From positions 53,953,408 to 54,017,407 of the forward strand of contig OY829329.1 in assembly GCA_963691655.1 (NCBI GenBank): a stretch of 64,000 nucleotides of DNA, in the 5' to 3' direction. Each line of letters begins with the position of its first letter. Position 1 is the first letter of the stretch. The notes under the pieces are model-generated. The model ran no database searches. It was not told the DNA's origin and worked only from the letters and a program-made list of their open reading frames with translations. The translations under genes were made by a program, and so were the position numbers. Source of the stretch: Toxonevra muliebris (Eukaryota; Arthropoda; Insecta; Diptera; Pallopteridae). Shown here piece by piece: positions 1 to 13,094 of the stretch.

Positions 1-1256
1 ATATATAGATTTAGAAATTTATAAGCAAATTGAACGATGAGCGATGAGGACGATAGGGAGTGAAACTTATTAATTTAGGAAGAACTAGAAAGATCTAGAA
101 GATCGCATACAATATCCCATTGATGACCTTGAAGAATTATGCCCCGTTGGAGATTAAACGAAACAAAAAAATAGAGGTGCAATAAGGAAGTAACTTCTTT
201 TAAAACGAGAGAATACTTCAAATTTATTGAAAGTTGAAAGCAGAGACCGAAAATAAGGATTATTTTACAAAATTCAATGAGATAAATCGACTTGGAGGGA
301 ATAATTGAGTACACCAAAACAATACTGATTGCATGCTTAACTGAAACCAGTAAAGATTTTTATTTTATGAGCGTAACCCATAAAAATTAAAATTAATTGT
401 TATTTGTAAACTTTTATTTTTTTTTATCATTTTTGCTTAACCAAAAAAATTATTTTTCATTTCTTATTTTTTTTCTTAAGAATTAATATTATTTTTTGAG
501 TTTAATTTTTTGGCTCAGGAATAAAAATTATTTTTTCAGTTTTATTTTCCGGCTCGGGAACAAAAAATTTATTAGTTTTTTCAAAACTCAAAACTTGTGA
601 GCACGGAAATACATTTTTTTCCGGTGCACTGTCATTTACGAATGATTAAAAAAGTTATCAATGAATTGTTGTGGGTATGCATGGATAAAAGACCCTTCAC
701 TTAATTGCATTGCTTTCACATGCAGTCCATCACTGTAAGCGATACCGTTAGTAAATCAATGACTCAACTGAAAAGGGAAAATTAATCGAGGTGAACCGAC
801 CACATCGCAGAAACTGTTTTCCCCGAAGCTAATCGTCGTTCAAGCTTCAGCACACAGTTTTCTAAGATATCCTATCCCAAAGTTCAACTTCCTTACTTAG
901 CAGAATTTTTAATTCGATTAAGTTCTCTCCATTATGTGAAGAATTCGGCGACGAGAGTTTCAAGATAAGGAAAATTTATTTATCTTCGTGCTCACAATAA
1001 CAAAGCTGTATCATTGAGTTTTTCATTTCGAAAATGAAATGAATTCCAAAGCAAGAAAATAAAACTCAAAAATAATTTTTATTTCTGAGCAAAAAAATAA
1101 AACTCAAACAATAATTTTTATTCTCGAGAAAAAAATAAAAGATCATAATGTGATTTTTTCATTTGAGCAAAAATATAAAAATCAACTAAAAATTTTTAAA
1201 CCAGATCGCAGAAATAAAAATCAGGCAATAATTATTATCATTTAATTTGAATACCA

Positions 1257-1278
1257 GGGGGGTGGGGGGAGGGGGGGG
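1257..1278 (+). other. G-run block with G-quadruplex potential
   Basis: Three runs of 6, 6 and 8 guanines are separated by single T and A bases (1257-1262, 1264-1269, 1271-1278). Splitting the 8-G run supplies the fourth tract needed for a G-quadruplex. It stands alone in very AT-rich DNA. A collapsed or slippage-prone assembly stretch is an alternative reading. Confidence 0.6.
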
Positions 1279-1394
1279 AAAAGAACAACAACATAAGTGT
1301 ATAGTGAAGATATTTGGAATCAAATCCGTAATTCTGGGTTATGATTTCAAATATTAGTAGCTTATATAGGATATTGAAAGATTAAGAACTATCA

Positions 1395-1510
1395 CTAAGA
1401 TCGCTGATGAGGAATCGTGGCGGACTCCGAAACGGCCGTCTGATTTGCCAGTCTCTATATACATTGTTGTTGTGATGACTATATTTGTTCATTAACCTGT
1501 TTATATATAA
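1395..1510. repeat. Dispersed repeat, copy 1 of 2
   Basis: About 100 bp containing ACGGCCGTCTG, CTCTATATACA and TTGTTGTGATGACTA recurs in the same order and orientation at about 56335-56430. Both copies are diverged. I cannot assign a superfamily. Confidence 0.55.
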
Positions 1511-3500
1511 CTTCAAATAACGAAATTGACATGAACTTAAGTCATGACTTTGAAAATTAACCTAGATTTAGAATTAGATTTAATTTTCATAGTCTCCTAA
1601 AAAAATAATTATTATCGTTGATCGAAAAAAATTAATATGACAAAATAATTATTGAATTAAGATTTCGTTGAGAAAGTAGAATATAGAATCCAAAACGATT
1701 TTTTTTCAAACTTTCCTTCAACATTTTCGCATATTTGATTCCAATATTTCTGTATTTTATCAAAGTGAAACTTGTTGAATTTACGTCAATTTTTTTTTAG
1801 AGTAAAGTATATTAATTTTAAAATTAACTCACTATTGAAACCGAAACATTTTTTCTACAAATATCAGTTCAAAGTTTACGCACTTTCGACCAAAATATAT
1901 CCATATTGAATCGAAGCAAAATTTCTTTAATCTAGGTTAATATTTTCTTGAGTGTTCAAGATGTACCTAAGTGTTTCACAGTTTTCCACAATTTCTTAAA
2001 ATATTTATGAAAATTTCAACAAAAAAAAACAAAAAACAGATTCGGCAACGTGTTGAACTTCATTTGGAAAAAGCATTAGCATGGTGGCAGAAAATTTTAC
2101 TTTCAGTGTATTTTCCCATTCAAATTTCATGCTCATCGAGCTGTGGAAAATGATGATGAAGCTCATAACTAGCATGAATATATTTGTATGTATGTATGTG
2201 TGTATGTATATAAAACCAACAAAAAACAACAACAACAACAACAACAAAAATAAAATAATAAGAAAAAGAAAATCGACTTTTCTTATTGAGGCAAAATTTT
2301 GCAAATAAACTGTTGCGCTTTGCCGGAAACACGCTAACTTTATAGCAAAAGCAACAACAACAACAGCAACTAAAATAACATACCATAGCAAATATTTTAA
2401 GTTTATTACATTTACTTTTACTTTGCCGTACAGTGAAACTAATGCTGTACATGAGAGTAGGAGAAGAATCCATCCGCAGGATTTATGACTATGCAAAGCA
2501 AACAGAAAATTTAATGAGACGAAAGTTAAATGAAATTTGTGTCAGTAGCAAAATAAAAACAAACCAAGAACAAAAATATGTGCAGAAACATTTTACAAAA
2601 GAGTAAGTAGGTACTGAGGTAAGTACCTAACTAAATAATAGGGGAGGTAAGGCACACATTATAATGGGCAGCTAACAAATAAAGTTACGCTACAAAGATT
2701 TCATGGAGCGCAGCTCAGAAATACTCAAGTGCTTGTACTTTATGCTTACGTTTTATGTGTTTGTATATGTTGTTGTAACAGTGGTAGTGGTTGTATATAT
2801 GTATGAATATATATGTATGTTAGCCATAGTTTCAGTCATTTTGATTAGGTTTCATTCAGTTACAGCTTGGATTTGGGGGAAGAGTGTCGGGTTCATTGTG
2901 ATAAGAATCTCATAAAAATGATGAAAAACTTTTTTCTCTTTGTTTACCTTTTTTGAATTTTACGACTTTTCAATTACGGTAAAGGTACCCCCAATAATAT
3001 CAATAGCTCTCGTTTTGCTATTTTTTTTTTTTTCATTTTTATTTTGGAATTTTACGCTGATTAATTTAATATCGAAACGTTTGGTCGCTTCAGTTTGAGT
3101 AATCGAAAAAGTTATGCTAATGAAGTAAAGTAAGGTAAAGTAGTACGCAGAGGGACGAGTTGAGAAAATAGAATATAGAGAAGTACTGAAAATTTAATAG
3201 TTTTTGTTTTGAAATAGGGGCAACGTAAGTGCGCCGCAAGGAAGCTGTAGTAAAGTTAATGAGGTTAAATGCTGCTGTCGTTATCCCTGTTGCTGCTACT
3301 GTCCTAAAGCAGCGACAACGACAACGACAACTTTTAATTGAATTGCTTTTTGTGTATGGAATTAGCAATTAAAATGAAATGTGATTATAGTGCGGCGCTA
3401 CGTTTGTTGTTGGTTTATTTGTCCAGATCGAAGTCTTTTTTTTATCATTAATTGAATTGAAAGTTTGAGGTCTTTGACTTTTGGGTAATAAATGCAAAGA

Positions 3501-3830
3501 ATGAAAATTAAACTTTTTGTATGCATATTTTTAGATGTTTAGCAAATATGATTTTCTTAATTATAGCCAAATTTACTTACAAAATAAAACTTTACTTAAA
3601 AATTGTGAAACTAGAGATGATGATATCAGCAGCCCATTGAAGATCTGGGCTGAACTTTTTGCAGAGAATGAAAATTAAACTTTCTGTATGCATATTTTTA
3701 GATGTTTAGCAAATATGATTTTCTTAATTATAGCCAAATTTACTTACAAAACAAAACTTAACTTAAATATTGTGAAACTAGAGATGATGATATCAACAGC
3801 CCATTGAAGATCTGGGCTGAACTTTTCGCA
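3501..3830. repeat. Tandem duplication, 2 x 167 bp
   Basis: Unit 1 (3501-3667) and unit 2 (3668-about 3830) are near-identical from ATGAAAATTAAACTTT to AAGATCTGGGCTGAACTTTT and differ by a few substitutions. It is non-coding, and its similarity suggests a fairly recent duplication. Confidence 0.85.
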
Positions 3831-5843
3831 TCCCTTAATAATGTGCAAGTTATATTTGTACACGAATGGAGGGGAACTACAGTTTTAGGTGAATTTGATA
3901 CGTCGAAGGGAATAGATTTTACTGAGGAAGTTTTATGTTTAGAGGTTCACTATTGACAGACAAAAAATTAATTCCGTGTAGAAAAATATTTATTCCCTAA
4001 TTTAGATTTTTTTCGATTGTGCTTAGTATGCATTCTGAGCAGCGCAGTCTAGCACATACCTATTACACCACGACAAATAGACTACATCAAGCAGAATATC
4101 AGCAGTTTTTTTGCTCGTCAGCACAACAAAAGCCAACGCCTCTCTTATTCACCGGGGGCTCCCTGAAATTTGCCCCCAATGAAAAATAGCCCCAAAACGA
4201 ATATCAAAAAAGACCCCAAAACAAAAACAAATTTTGGTGTGAATTGGAGTAATATTTCATATTTTGGGGCCACATTTCATTTTTAATTTTGGATCCACAT
4301 TTCATAATGAAATATGATCTCAAAACTAAAAATGAAGTGTGGCCCTAAAATCAAAAATGAAAAAAGGTCCCAAAATAAATAATACATAAATAATTTTGCT
4401 GCCCGTTTTCATTTATGTATTTTGTGAGAATTCGCACTTGTAAACAATTAATCCTCTAATGCATGATTTATTATCCAAATGGAAAGCACATTTAATGTTT
4501 ATGATATATTTTGTTTAGTCGTGAGTGGTACGCTTTAGCAAAATTTAATTTCAAAAAATTCCGTTTCCGAGATTTTTTAGGAGGTTTCAAAAAATACTGA
4601 AAGTCAGTTAAAATCTACTAAATAAACATATTTAGTAATATTTTTCTAATGAAATCTGATAAAGGATGAATCTAATCCGCGACATTTTTTCGCTGAATGC
4701 AAAATGGATGAAAATCACTCCTTTTGCTTATTTTCTTCACTCAAGACCATCGATCTTTGATGGAGGCAGCATTCCATGTTGTGCCCCGGGGTTGCTTCAA
4801 GCAAATTTTAATTATTTATGTGGAGTATTATGAGAAGGTGAGTCTTCGTTATTAAGTCGAAATTCAGTTGAATTAATTGATACTACAAATCTCTTATTAG
4901 ACGAATCAAAGGAGGACGACTAAAACATTGCACTGTACAGCCACTGGCAAGCATGGGGGCGGAATTTTTTGCAATTGTATAAATTAGTTGGTTCATGGTC
5001 TTTATCCTTTCCACGAAATAAATTTAAATATTGACCACCAAATCTAGAGGGAAGCTCCGGAAACCCAAATGCTTCATCAGCCATTGTGGAAATTGACACT
5101 TTGTGGAATATTTTGACCTAAAATCTACTCGAAACATGCATTAAAGATTGATTAGCATGGAGAAGGGTTAATTTTTCTCATGGGTTGTCACTAACATCCG
5201 AACTTAAATCCTTGAAACCTACTTCGAAACCTCGAAACATAGAGTGGGTATGTACCTCTTCCAAATCAGGGATGAGCTGGGATAGATTTGAAATAAAAGT
5301 GGAAAATGGCACCCAAGAAGACATTCATCAAGCTGACAAAGTCAATGCCTAGCACATGTGAAGCAATGAATGTAAATAAGGAATATCATAAAATTGTTGC
5401 TTTTGTTTTGCGCAGCCCTAAATTCACATTTCTTTGATTTTTTGGAAATAATTTTTTTGTGGAAGATTTTTTCAAACTTTTAAGTTTCCCATTATATAAT
5501 TTAATCATTTAAGAACAAATTAAATCCACTTTCTTTTAAATAAAAATTAACAAAAGTCATGAAAACGTAATAAGTATGGAATGCAAAAATTTGTTGCTTT
5601 TGTTTTACACAGTACTGTATATAAAAGAAAATATATTTGATATGGCTCCTTCTGATATCATAACAGATTATTTATTGATTCAGAAATATAAATGTTTTTC
5701 TTTGGATAAATAAAAACACTGAATAATTTGTTTGGGGTCTTTCCACATTTATTTTTGTTTCATTGTTTTTATCTTTTTAAAAAATGGGGAAATATTTCAT
5801 TACAATTTTAATTTTCCGATTATTATTGGAGTCTTTTTTCATT

Positions 5844-6525
5844 AGCCTTGTTCACGCTTTAGAGTAAAGTGCTGGTTAACGGAGTAACAGGTTAAAAGTG
5901 TAACACAAAATTACTCTACAATAACAAAATTCACTGCTTTTGCTTTTACCCTCACTTTACACTTTTACTCTGGTTTGTCCTTTGAGTAAAATATTTGTGC
6001 CTCTGTTACTCTAAGTAAGAGAGAAAATCAGTGTTGCCTACTTCTTGATTTGTACGACAACAAAAAATAAAAACAAAAGTTTTGTTGCTAGCGCATTCAG
6101 TTGGGAACATTGATCGCAAAGAGTACACTATATCAGCAATGTGGCCAACTCAGCACTTTTCCCGCTGATTTTAGTGCTTTTTGAAAATTAAAACGCAGAA
6201 AAAAGTGATTTAGCGTTCAGCGCGTTTTTTTTCAATTAAAAATATCTTTGAAAAATCGAAGAAATTTTCATTGACTAGAAGTATCAGATGTGTGTCTGTA
6301 TTAGTGAAAAAGTTGAAATGTATTAAGTTTTCTCGCAGTTTTAGAAGGAAAAAAATTTAACGCTTTTTTAAAGAAAATACTCGTTTTATTCTTAATTTTA
6401 GCGGATTTTGAAAAACAAAAGTTGGTCACACTGTATATCAGTTTTATATGCGTTCATGCTCTAGGGTAAAACATTACTTTTTTACTCCGTTACTCAGCAA
6501 TTTACTCTAAAGAGTGAATAGGGCT
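5844..6525. mobile_element. Harbinger-like MITE, family A copy 1
   Basis: The ends read AGCC(T)TGTTCACGC and GAGTGAATAGGGCT, with inner TIR sequence TTAGAGTAAAGTGCTGG on the left and TTTACTCTAAAGAGTG on the right. A 3-bp repeat, ATT, flanks it on both sides, and the second copy at 14184-14805 is flanked by ATA on both sides. Three-base target duplications fit the PIF/Harbinger superfamily; that assignment is inferred. This copy is itself interrupted by a hAT-like element at 6137-6433. Confidence 0.7.
6137..6433. mobile_element. hAT-like MITE, 297 bp, with 8-bp target duplication
   Basis: The terminal inverted repeats are CAATGTGGCCAACT and AGTTGGTCACACTG. A perfect 8-bp direct repeat, TATATCAG, flanks both sides (6129-6136 and 6434-6441). 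Eight-base duplications with CA-n-TG ends are the hallmark of hAT transposons. There is no coding capacity, so it is non-autonomous. It sits inside MITE family A copy 1, so it is the younger insertion. Confidence 0.8.
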
Positions 6526-6672
6526 ATTTATTTTTGGGGTGTTTTTTCATTACTTTGGGGTTATATTTCATTTCAATGAGTAGGGCCTTATTTCATTATG
6601 AAAATATACCCCAATTTCGGGGTCTTTTTTCATTTTCGATTTGGGGCCAAATTTTATGGAGCCTGGGTGCCT

Positions 6673-7928
6673 GTTGTACGCGCAGAGCCCTCTACGATTT
6701 TGTACTAATACATGTGAAAATCTTCCTTCACCTTCACAATAATGACCACACTTGGTGTGGTTCCGTTTCAGCCAAAAAATAAAATAGTTCAAAAATAAAG
6801 AGTCATAACATCAGAAGTTCTAGTGTGATTTGGGCGAGAACCAGCAGTGAAAGCCTCCACAGTATTTTCTGCTAATCCCTTTACCTCAAAGAAATCCGTC
6901 TTTCGAACTTACTTACAAGGAAAGTGAGACTGCTAAAGCCAGAAAAAGACGGAGCCTTTCCACAAAAGGATCAAGGATCTTTAACTCAAGTGATTACCCT
7001 CTCTCTTTTCTCTTATTATCACCTGCATTTGGGACAGAGCTTGCATTAGATTTCAATAAAGCGATCAATTGATTGCATCATTTCCCTCGTCTGCGCCACC
7101 ACATTTCTTCTCCACTTATGCCCTGACGTAGAGGCAGGTCGTCTTTAAAACTTAGCTCTATTGAGCATTATCTCCTTAAGCAAGAGGAAGGCAAAGATTA
7201 CTTAGCTCTACTACCTACCCACTTTTTCCCCTCTTATATCTCCAAAAAAAAAAAAAAGCTGACGTTCCATTGCATTTTTGTATTTGTGTTAGTTACCACA
7301 ATCTTTCCCCGCTTATTTTGAAATAAGGCTTTAGGAAATGCGTCCTTGCAGGTTACCCTTGTGAAACGCTGATTCATAAAGCTAGAGAAAAACAAAGCCT
7401 CTCCACAAAAGAGCATCCAAAGGTCATTAATAAAATTTGCCAAGTTCAATCTGCGTTGAAGGGAAATTAGACCAAAAATTTGTTTGTTACGCTTTCCAGA
7501 AATTAAAAGAAGTTAAAAAAAACTGGATGAACACATAGTAGAGACAAGAGATATTGAAACGCGGCTATATTACGCAACTGACTGAGTTTTTACCTAGTGA
7601 GAATTGCTTTTATCCCACAAAAAGGTTCTGCACCTACAAAGGAATTGTACGTTATCTTTTTCTGACGCATTTACTATACATATGTCTACTCATATACTTG
7701 ATACTTGTTTCTAAACCAGAGCTTGAGTTTTTACTAGGTGCTATGGTAGTGGTACTTGAAAAACCTTAAGTTTCAGTATTTTATCAAGTACCTGTACTCA
7801 TCATTTGATTTTCTATGATTTGAAACTTGAATTTTTTCAAGTATAATTGCCGTAATATTGAGCATCAGTACAAATATGTATATAAATATAACAATACGTA
7901 GAGTGTCTTACTTCAATAAATGCCAACT
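6673..7928. other. Non-coding stretch
   Basis: Only short, domain-less open frames occur here. No repeat boundary or gene is recognisable. Confidence 0.5.
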
Positions 7929-8220
7929 AGTCGGTAAGGCCCCAGTAACTAGGGCTAGTTTTTTGCGGAAGAAATCTCTTTATGAAAAACAAATATCAAA
8001 AGAGAACCAAACTACTCGTTGGTGTTTGTTTTGTTATTTGTGTATGCAGATAATTCGTTAAATAATTCTGAGAGATGACACTAATATTTTGGAGTTGGCT
8101 TAACCGATTTTAAATCTGATAATTTTTGGCTAACCCACTCGTCAAGCTCTTTAAATCGATTTATAATATGATGTCGTAGCACTTCTGGATCTTCTGGAAT
8201 AAAATTATAGATACACTAAT
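7929..8220 (+). repeat. Dispersed repeat B, copy 1
   Basis: It begins AGTCGGTAAGGCCCCAG and continues through TTTTTTGCGGAAGAAATC, GAGAACCAAACTACT and GTGTATGCAGATAATTCGTT. It matches the inverted copy at 35181-35546 and the edge-truncated copy at 63869-64000. Copy 2 has an extra internal block of roughly 70-80 bp. Each copy starts with a small hairpin around GCCCCAGTAACTGGGGC. There is no coding capacity. Confidence 0.8.
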
Positions 8221-11200
8221 ATATGTATAGATGTTTTTTTTGTTGTTTTTTGAAGTTAACTATTGCATACTTTTCGATTATCCGCATAACTTTAGCAACC
8301 GGCTACAAACAACAACTAATGTAAAACAATCGAAATTCCGTTTCTTTATTTTTGAATTTATTTCTACGTAGCATCACATCACATAAATTTCAAATACTAA
8401 ATGGGCGCTTGAAAAAGTGAAAACCTATAACTGTAAATCTATCATGCACATCCATCATGAGGAATTCTACAACAATTCAAGGCAAACAATGCAGTCAACA
8501 ATAATAACAACAGCAAAAACAACAATAAAACCCTAAAACGAAAAAAATATAAAAAAAAAAAACACTTGAATTTCCCTAAAGATTTATTGTGGCAAAATAA
8601 AAATAAAAGAAAAATTATATAAGAAAATAACGCCGAAAAATAAAAAAAAATCTACATGCATATGCATGCTTATAAAAAATCATTTTCAAAAGCGCAAAAC
8701 TTTTGAGTTTCCCGATGTCACTTGAAAATGTATTTCAATTTTTGTTGTAATTGTTATTGGCAACTACTTCCGCTATCAGTAACTACCACCAGCAAAATCA
8801 TGCTTCGAACGCAGCTGCATGTAACTGCACTGTATTGCCGACATCGCAGCATATCAGTATTATAGTTTCATGTTGTTTTTATTGCGGATTTTTTCAACAG
8901 GAGGAATTTTTTTTTTTGTGGTTTTTTTGAGTCAGAGTCGCAAAACATTCGCCGAGTCGAAATACAACAGCAGAGTCGCAATACAGTCGCAAAGTCACAG
9001 TCCTTGACTCTCGCGCTTTCCATAAATCACGAATTCCACTATGAACCATTTAACTTAAAGTTCCCTTTATTCTGTTTTTGTTTTGTTTTTCGAGTAGTAC
9101 AAAAATATGGAGAAAAAACAAAAACACGAAGAACTTCAACTTCAATTCAGTTAGCCAAGTTAGGAAATGCAAAACATAACATAAAAAAGTTTTTCTTTCG
9201 TTTAATATGAAGTTTTTCTGTGTGTTTGGGAAGAAGGAATTTTGAAACACGAGCAAAAATTGCATGGGCAATTTTTTGAAAATTTTTATTTTTTTTTAAT
9301 ATTTTCTTTCATACCAACGATATACAATTTTCTTTCAATCACTACAGGTTTTCCAAGTTTTTCTGCTATAACTATTTCAACTTTAATAACATACTAACGT
9401 TTTTATTAATTTCCCCTCTCGCTATTATTTGCCAAATTGAGTACGTTTTTTCTTACTCAATTAATAAGTAATTTCCGCGTCCATATTCATTTCCTTCCTG
9501 CAATTCGACAATTTTTCCCAATACTTATTTAAATTAGTGTAGCAGCAAAGTCATTTTCCACATTTCCTTCAGAAGCAAACAAACTCATGCATTCATATAC
9601 AGAACTCATACACACTCCAATCATGTGCATATATATACATGCATATATATATACACATATGTAAAAAATTTTCAGTATCTGTGACTTTTCTCCTCACCTT
9701 TTCCTGTATCATGCGATTTTTCTTTTGCATTCATTTTCAGGTTCATTTTTACGTTTTTACAACGATAATGGTTTTTCCATGTCACATGAGCTGCGCTCAC
9801 TCATCCACTCACACATACAGGCATAAGTGAATACACATAAATGAAACATATGTACATATAAATATATGTATGTGCATATGTATGTATTCATGATTTTTAC
9901 AAAGGCATCTATGTGATGTGATATGCATGCCATCAACTATAGAAGAGAAGTTCTGTGTGAATGTTTATATGCCTGCAGCAAACCAAACAGCCAGTCAGGC
10001 ATCCAGCCAGCAGTAGCATCGAGCGATAATAACAGTAGTCGCTACACACATCCACACACAAAACAAAGTCACAATAACAAAGAAAATGCCAAATGGGAAA
10101 TTTACGTATGGAAAGATCCATCGATTATTCTGACTATTTTTCTCCCGCCTTCATTTTTTATTATGGGAAAATGAGAAAGAGAGTTTACGAATGAAAAACC
10201 GCTTGAATTGAAGAAATCATTTTGAATATTCAATTATCATGACGAAAAGGAATATTTTAGAAAATTAGAATCAGTTTATTTATACGATTATGACTAAATA
10301 CATATATGCAAACATACATATTTAATTTAAGTGTTATTCCAGTAAAAATCGACTAAAGAAAAAAAAGAATTTGAGAAAGTGAAGAGCTTTTATTATTTTT
10401 TCCCATGTTTCCCAAAAAGTGATCAGTTAATGTTTTGGAATGTATGTTAAGAACCCATTTTCAAGACCTCATCATTTCCGTCGTTTTTTCCAATAAAGTT
10501 TATTCAAAGGGGATAGTCCTTAATCAGTAAGTAATTACCAGTCCGATTCGAGGAATGTGAAATGCTAGTTAAGCTCGCAGAAGCTTACCTGAATTTTCAC
10601 TCGACATATCTTATCAACGTATAACTTAATGAACAGGCAGGTGGGAGAATATTAAAATTACACAGCACAAGTTGCCAAGCGAGTGACTCTGAACGACATG
10701 AGAATATTATCCAGTTCATATTTGCTTTAGGTAAAAAATATTGCTCCTTCAAATAAAAAATACTAAAGTTAACACTATCCAAAGACTGATTTGTTGGAAT
10801 AACTAGAAGCAAATCGACACAGGAACAGTCACTGAATTGGACAGTATTTAAATTTTTCAAGAAAAATACTGACTGTCTTACACACAGTAAATTTTAAGTG
10901 GATTATTTAAATGTGAATCTAATGAAGCAGATCGATAATTAAATAGAAAACTTCTATAAAAGCAAAATACAATCCATAAGGAAGCCTTGAAACGTAGTTT
11001 TCGCAGTGGAAAGTACTTTTAAACATTCAAATTACTAAAAATGTATATTAAATACAAACCAATTTTTCTATCACAAATTATTTACTAGAATATGCATTAG
11101 TATTATAATATTTACAAATAAATTGATAGGTGTGTAAATATGTATGCATGTATCTGTACTATTCAAATGCATTTGTTGAATATAGTTTATGTTTTAATAA

Positions 11201-11912
11201 TGAACTTTAATTAGGAAATTTTGTAATTTAATATCATGCATTACTTATTAAGGCATGTAATTCAAAACTGTTGAATAATTTAGATTAGTGTAATGAATAT
11301 TAAAAGTAATTATGTTCAGTTATTAGAAATTTAATTATGTCTGAAATTGATATATATATATAGAATTCATAAAAATCTGAAGTCTGATGTTCTATCGTAC
11401 ACCAAGGCCGAATTATTGTTCAAATTTTTAGAGTATGTTGAATTGACACTTCGGTGCCACATCAGTTGTAATTCTGCTTTGTCTAACCTTAAAGAAAAGA
11501 AGAACAATTTAGCTACACTATCGAGAGGTCGTTCTATTTTACAAAAATCAACAAGTTTTCTAGCACATCCTCATTAAAATTATGAATTTCGAATTTTCGA
11601 ATTTCAATGTAAAGAACGATACCAGTTCCAAAAAAAAAATCATCGAAAAGGTATTGAGGGTCAATTAAACATCCATTTAAATTCTGAGTGCTGTATTTTT
11701 GAATGAAAATAAATGTAAAAAAAAAATTAAAATGTGCATTTAAGAAGTGAAACTGCTTCAAAAGCATTGCTTAAATTCTTTACAAATTTTTTGCCCAGGT
11801 TCTATGCTAATGTTAAATGATACCAATGTTTAAATTTTATTAAGTTTTCATACATACTCTTTTTTCGACCTAGAACACTTCCGATAAGCAGTATAGTCTC
11901 TCTCTTAAGCAC
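8221..11912. other. AT-rich non-coding stretch with ATGTA/CATATA microsatellites
   Basis: I see no coding gene. Low-complexity (CATATATA)-type tracts lie near 9620-9662 and 9840-9890. Open frames here lack domains and are not flanked by convincing splice sites. Confidence 0.5.
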
Positions 11913-12943
11913 ATAAATAAATAAATGCTGTAACTAAACATTTCTTACCCACTATTTGAATTTTTGAGTTTACTGCATTTTTATAGCATTGAGACACATC
12001 AGCAGCGCAAAAAAAGCACCTTTGCAGCAGTGCCGCCATATTAAATGCCCGATCAGCAGCCAGATATTGCATTTTGAACGCTTTTGCTTTACCAAACGCA
12101 GCACGAACTTATCGACTCATAAAACTACGCAACGAATCAATGCGCTAATTACAAATTAAAATAAAAAAAAACACTAAAAATACATAACTAAATATTCTAC
12201 CGCAGTTATGTACATTCTTTTGTGAAAGCACTTTGCCGTTTTATTTTTTAAGTTCCCACTTTTTTAATCGCACACATACACACACACACATATCACACAC
12301 GACATCACACGCCACTTCGCAAAAATTTCTTTACCACAAAATTTCATTGCACTTTTCTTTTATTAAACTATTGTATCTTGCACAACATTGATATATTTTC
12401 TCTTTCTCTAATTAATTACATTTTATTTTAATCACTTTTCACACTTGAGCGTAATTTCTTTTCGATATTTATTAAGAATAACAATTTTTCCGATTTAGTT
12501 TCACTTTTCACTTCCTTTTTTCAAATCTTCACGCACATACTAACAACGGTTTGATGTAGGGATGGGAAAATCGACAAGCGATTATTCGAATTTATCGATT
12601 CTTGTGGAGTAATACAAGAGGTAACTTTTAAGGTATGTAAATATTTTCTCGGCTATAAAATAAAGTTTTGCATGATTAATTTTGGGATTAGAAGATGTGG
12701 TCATTTCTCGAATCATATAAAACCTCTGAATGCTCTTCTGATGGGAATGAATACATTCAGAACACAATTTGCTCATATGGGTGATCCCCATGTCCGTCTG
12801 AATCAATCCTGCTCTTGACTAAGTTTTCCATCCCAAAACCTTTGTCTTCATATCGTTTTTGTGGATCTTCCTTTAAGGTAAAGCGTGATCAGATGTTGGA
12901 AAAGCCTATCGAGAAATTTCCTTAAGAAGGCGTCAAGAATTAT
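11913..12943. repeat. Triplicated ~1-kb segment, copy 1
   Basis: From ATAAATAAATGCTGTAACT to AAGGCGTCAAGAATTA this segment is nearly identical to 14806-15815, with point changes and small indels. It is more distantly similar to 13095-13685. It includes an A/C-rich microsatellite near 12270-12310. A short open frame on the minus strand is broken by a non-triplet indel between copies, which argues against coding. Confidence 0.85.
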
Positions 12944-13094
12944 TATTTTGGCAATCCTAGGAATAATGAGAACGTTATTACTGTATTTTTGTGTGTCCAG
13001 AACCACGACCTAATAGATACTATTAAAAAAAAGTATTTAAATAAAAAACCATTCATAGTTTTCATTTTATCTTATACATTCATAGAGAAAGTAA

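Larger units (their letters stand above)
1..3490. other. AT-rich non-coding stretch
   Basis: No gene is recognisable on either strand. The open frames here are short, have no known domain and follow low-complexity sequence. It holds (CAA)n near 2221-2250, several poly-T runs, the G-run block at 1257-1278 and a dispersed repeat near 1395-1510. It could be intergenic or a long intron of a gene outside the window. Confidence 0.6.
4148..6672. mobile_element. Decayed TIR/foldback element, about 2.5 kb
   Basis: The left end has GGGGGCTCCCTGAAATTTG followed by repeated blocks of the type (A)AAATGAAA-n-GGCCCCAAAA (about 4150-4380). The right end (about 6530-6672) carries the same blocks inverted, ending CCAAATTTTATGGAGCCTGG. 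This gives long, imperfect, internally repetitive inverted ends. The middle has no intact transposase. A younger element is inserted inside it at 5844-6525. No clear target duplication was found. Confidence 0.55.

Noticed and set aside
2005..2496. 163-codon minus-strand frame
   Set aside because: It is driven by a CAA/TTG microsatellite that yields a run of Val/Leu/Phe; no domain.
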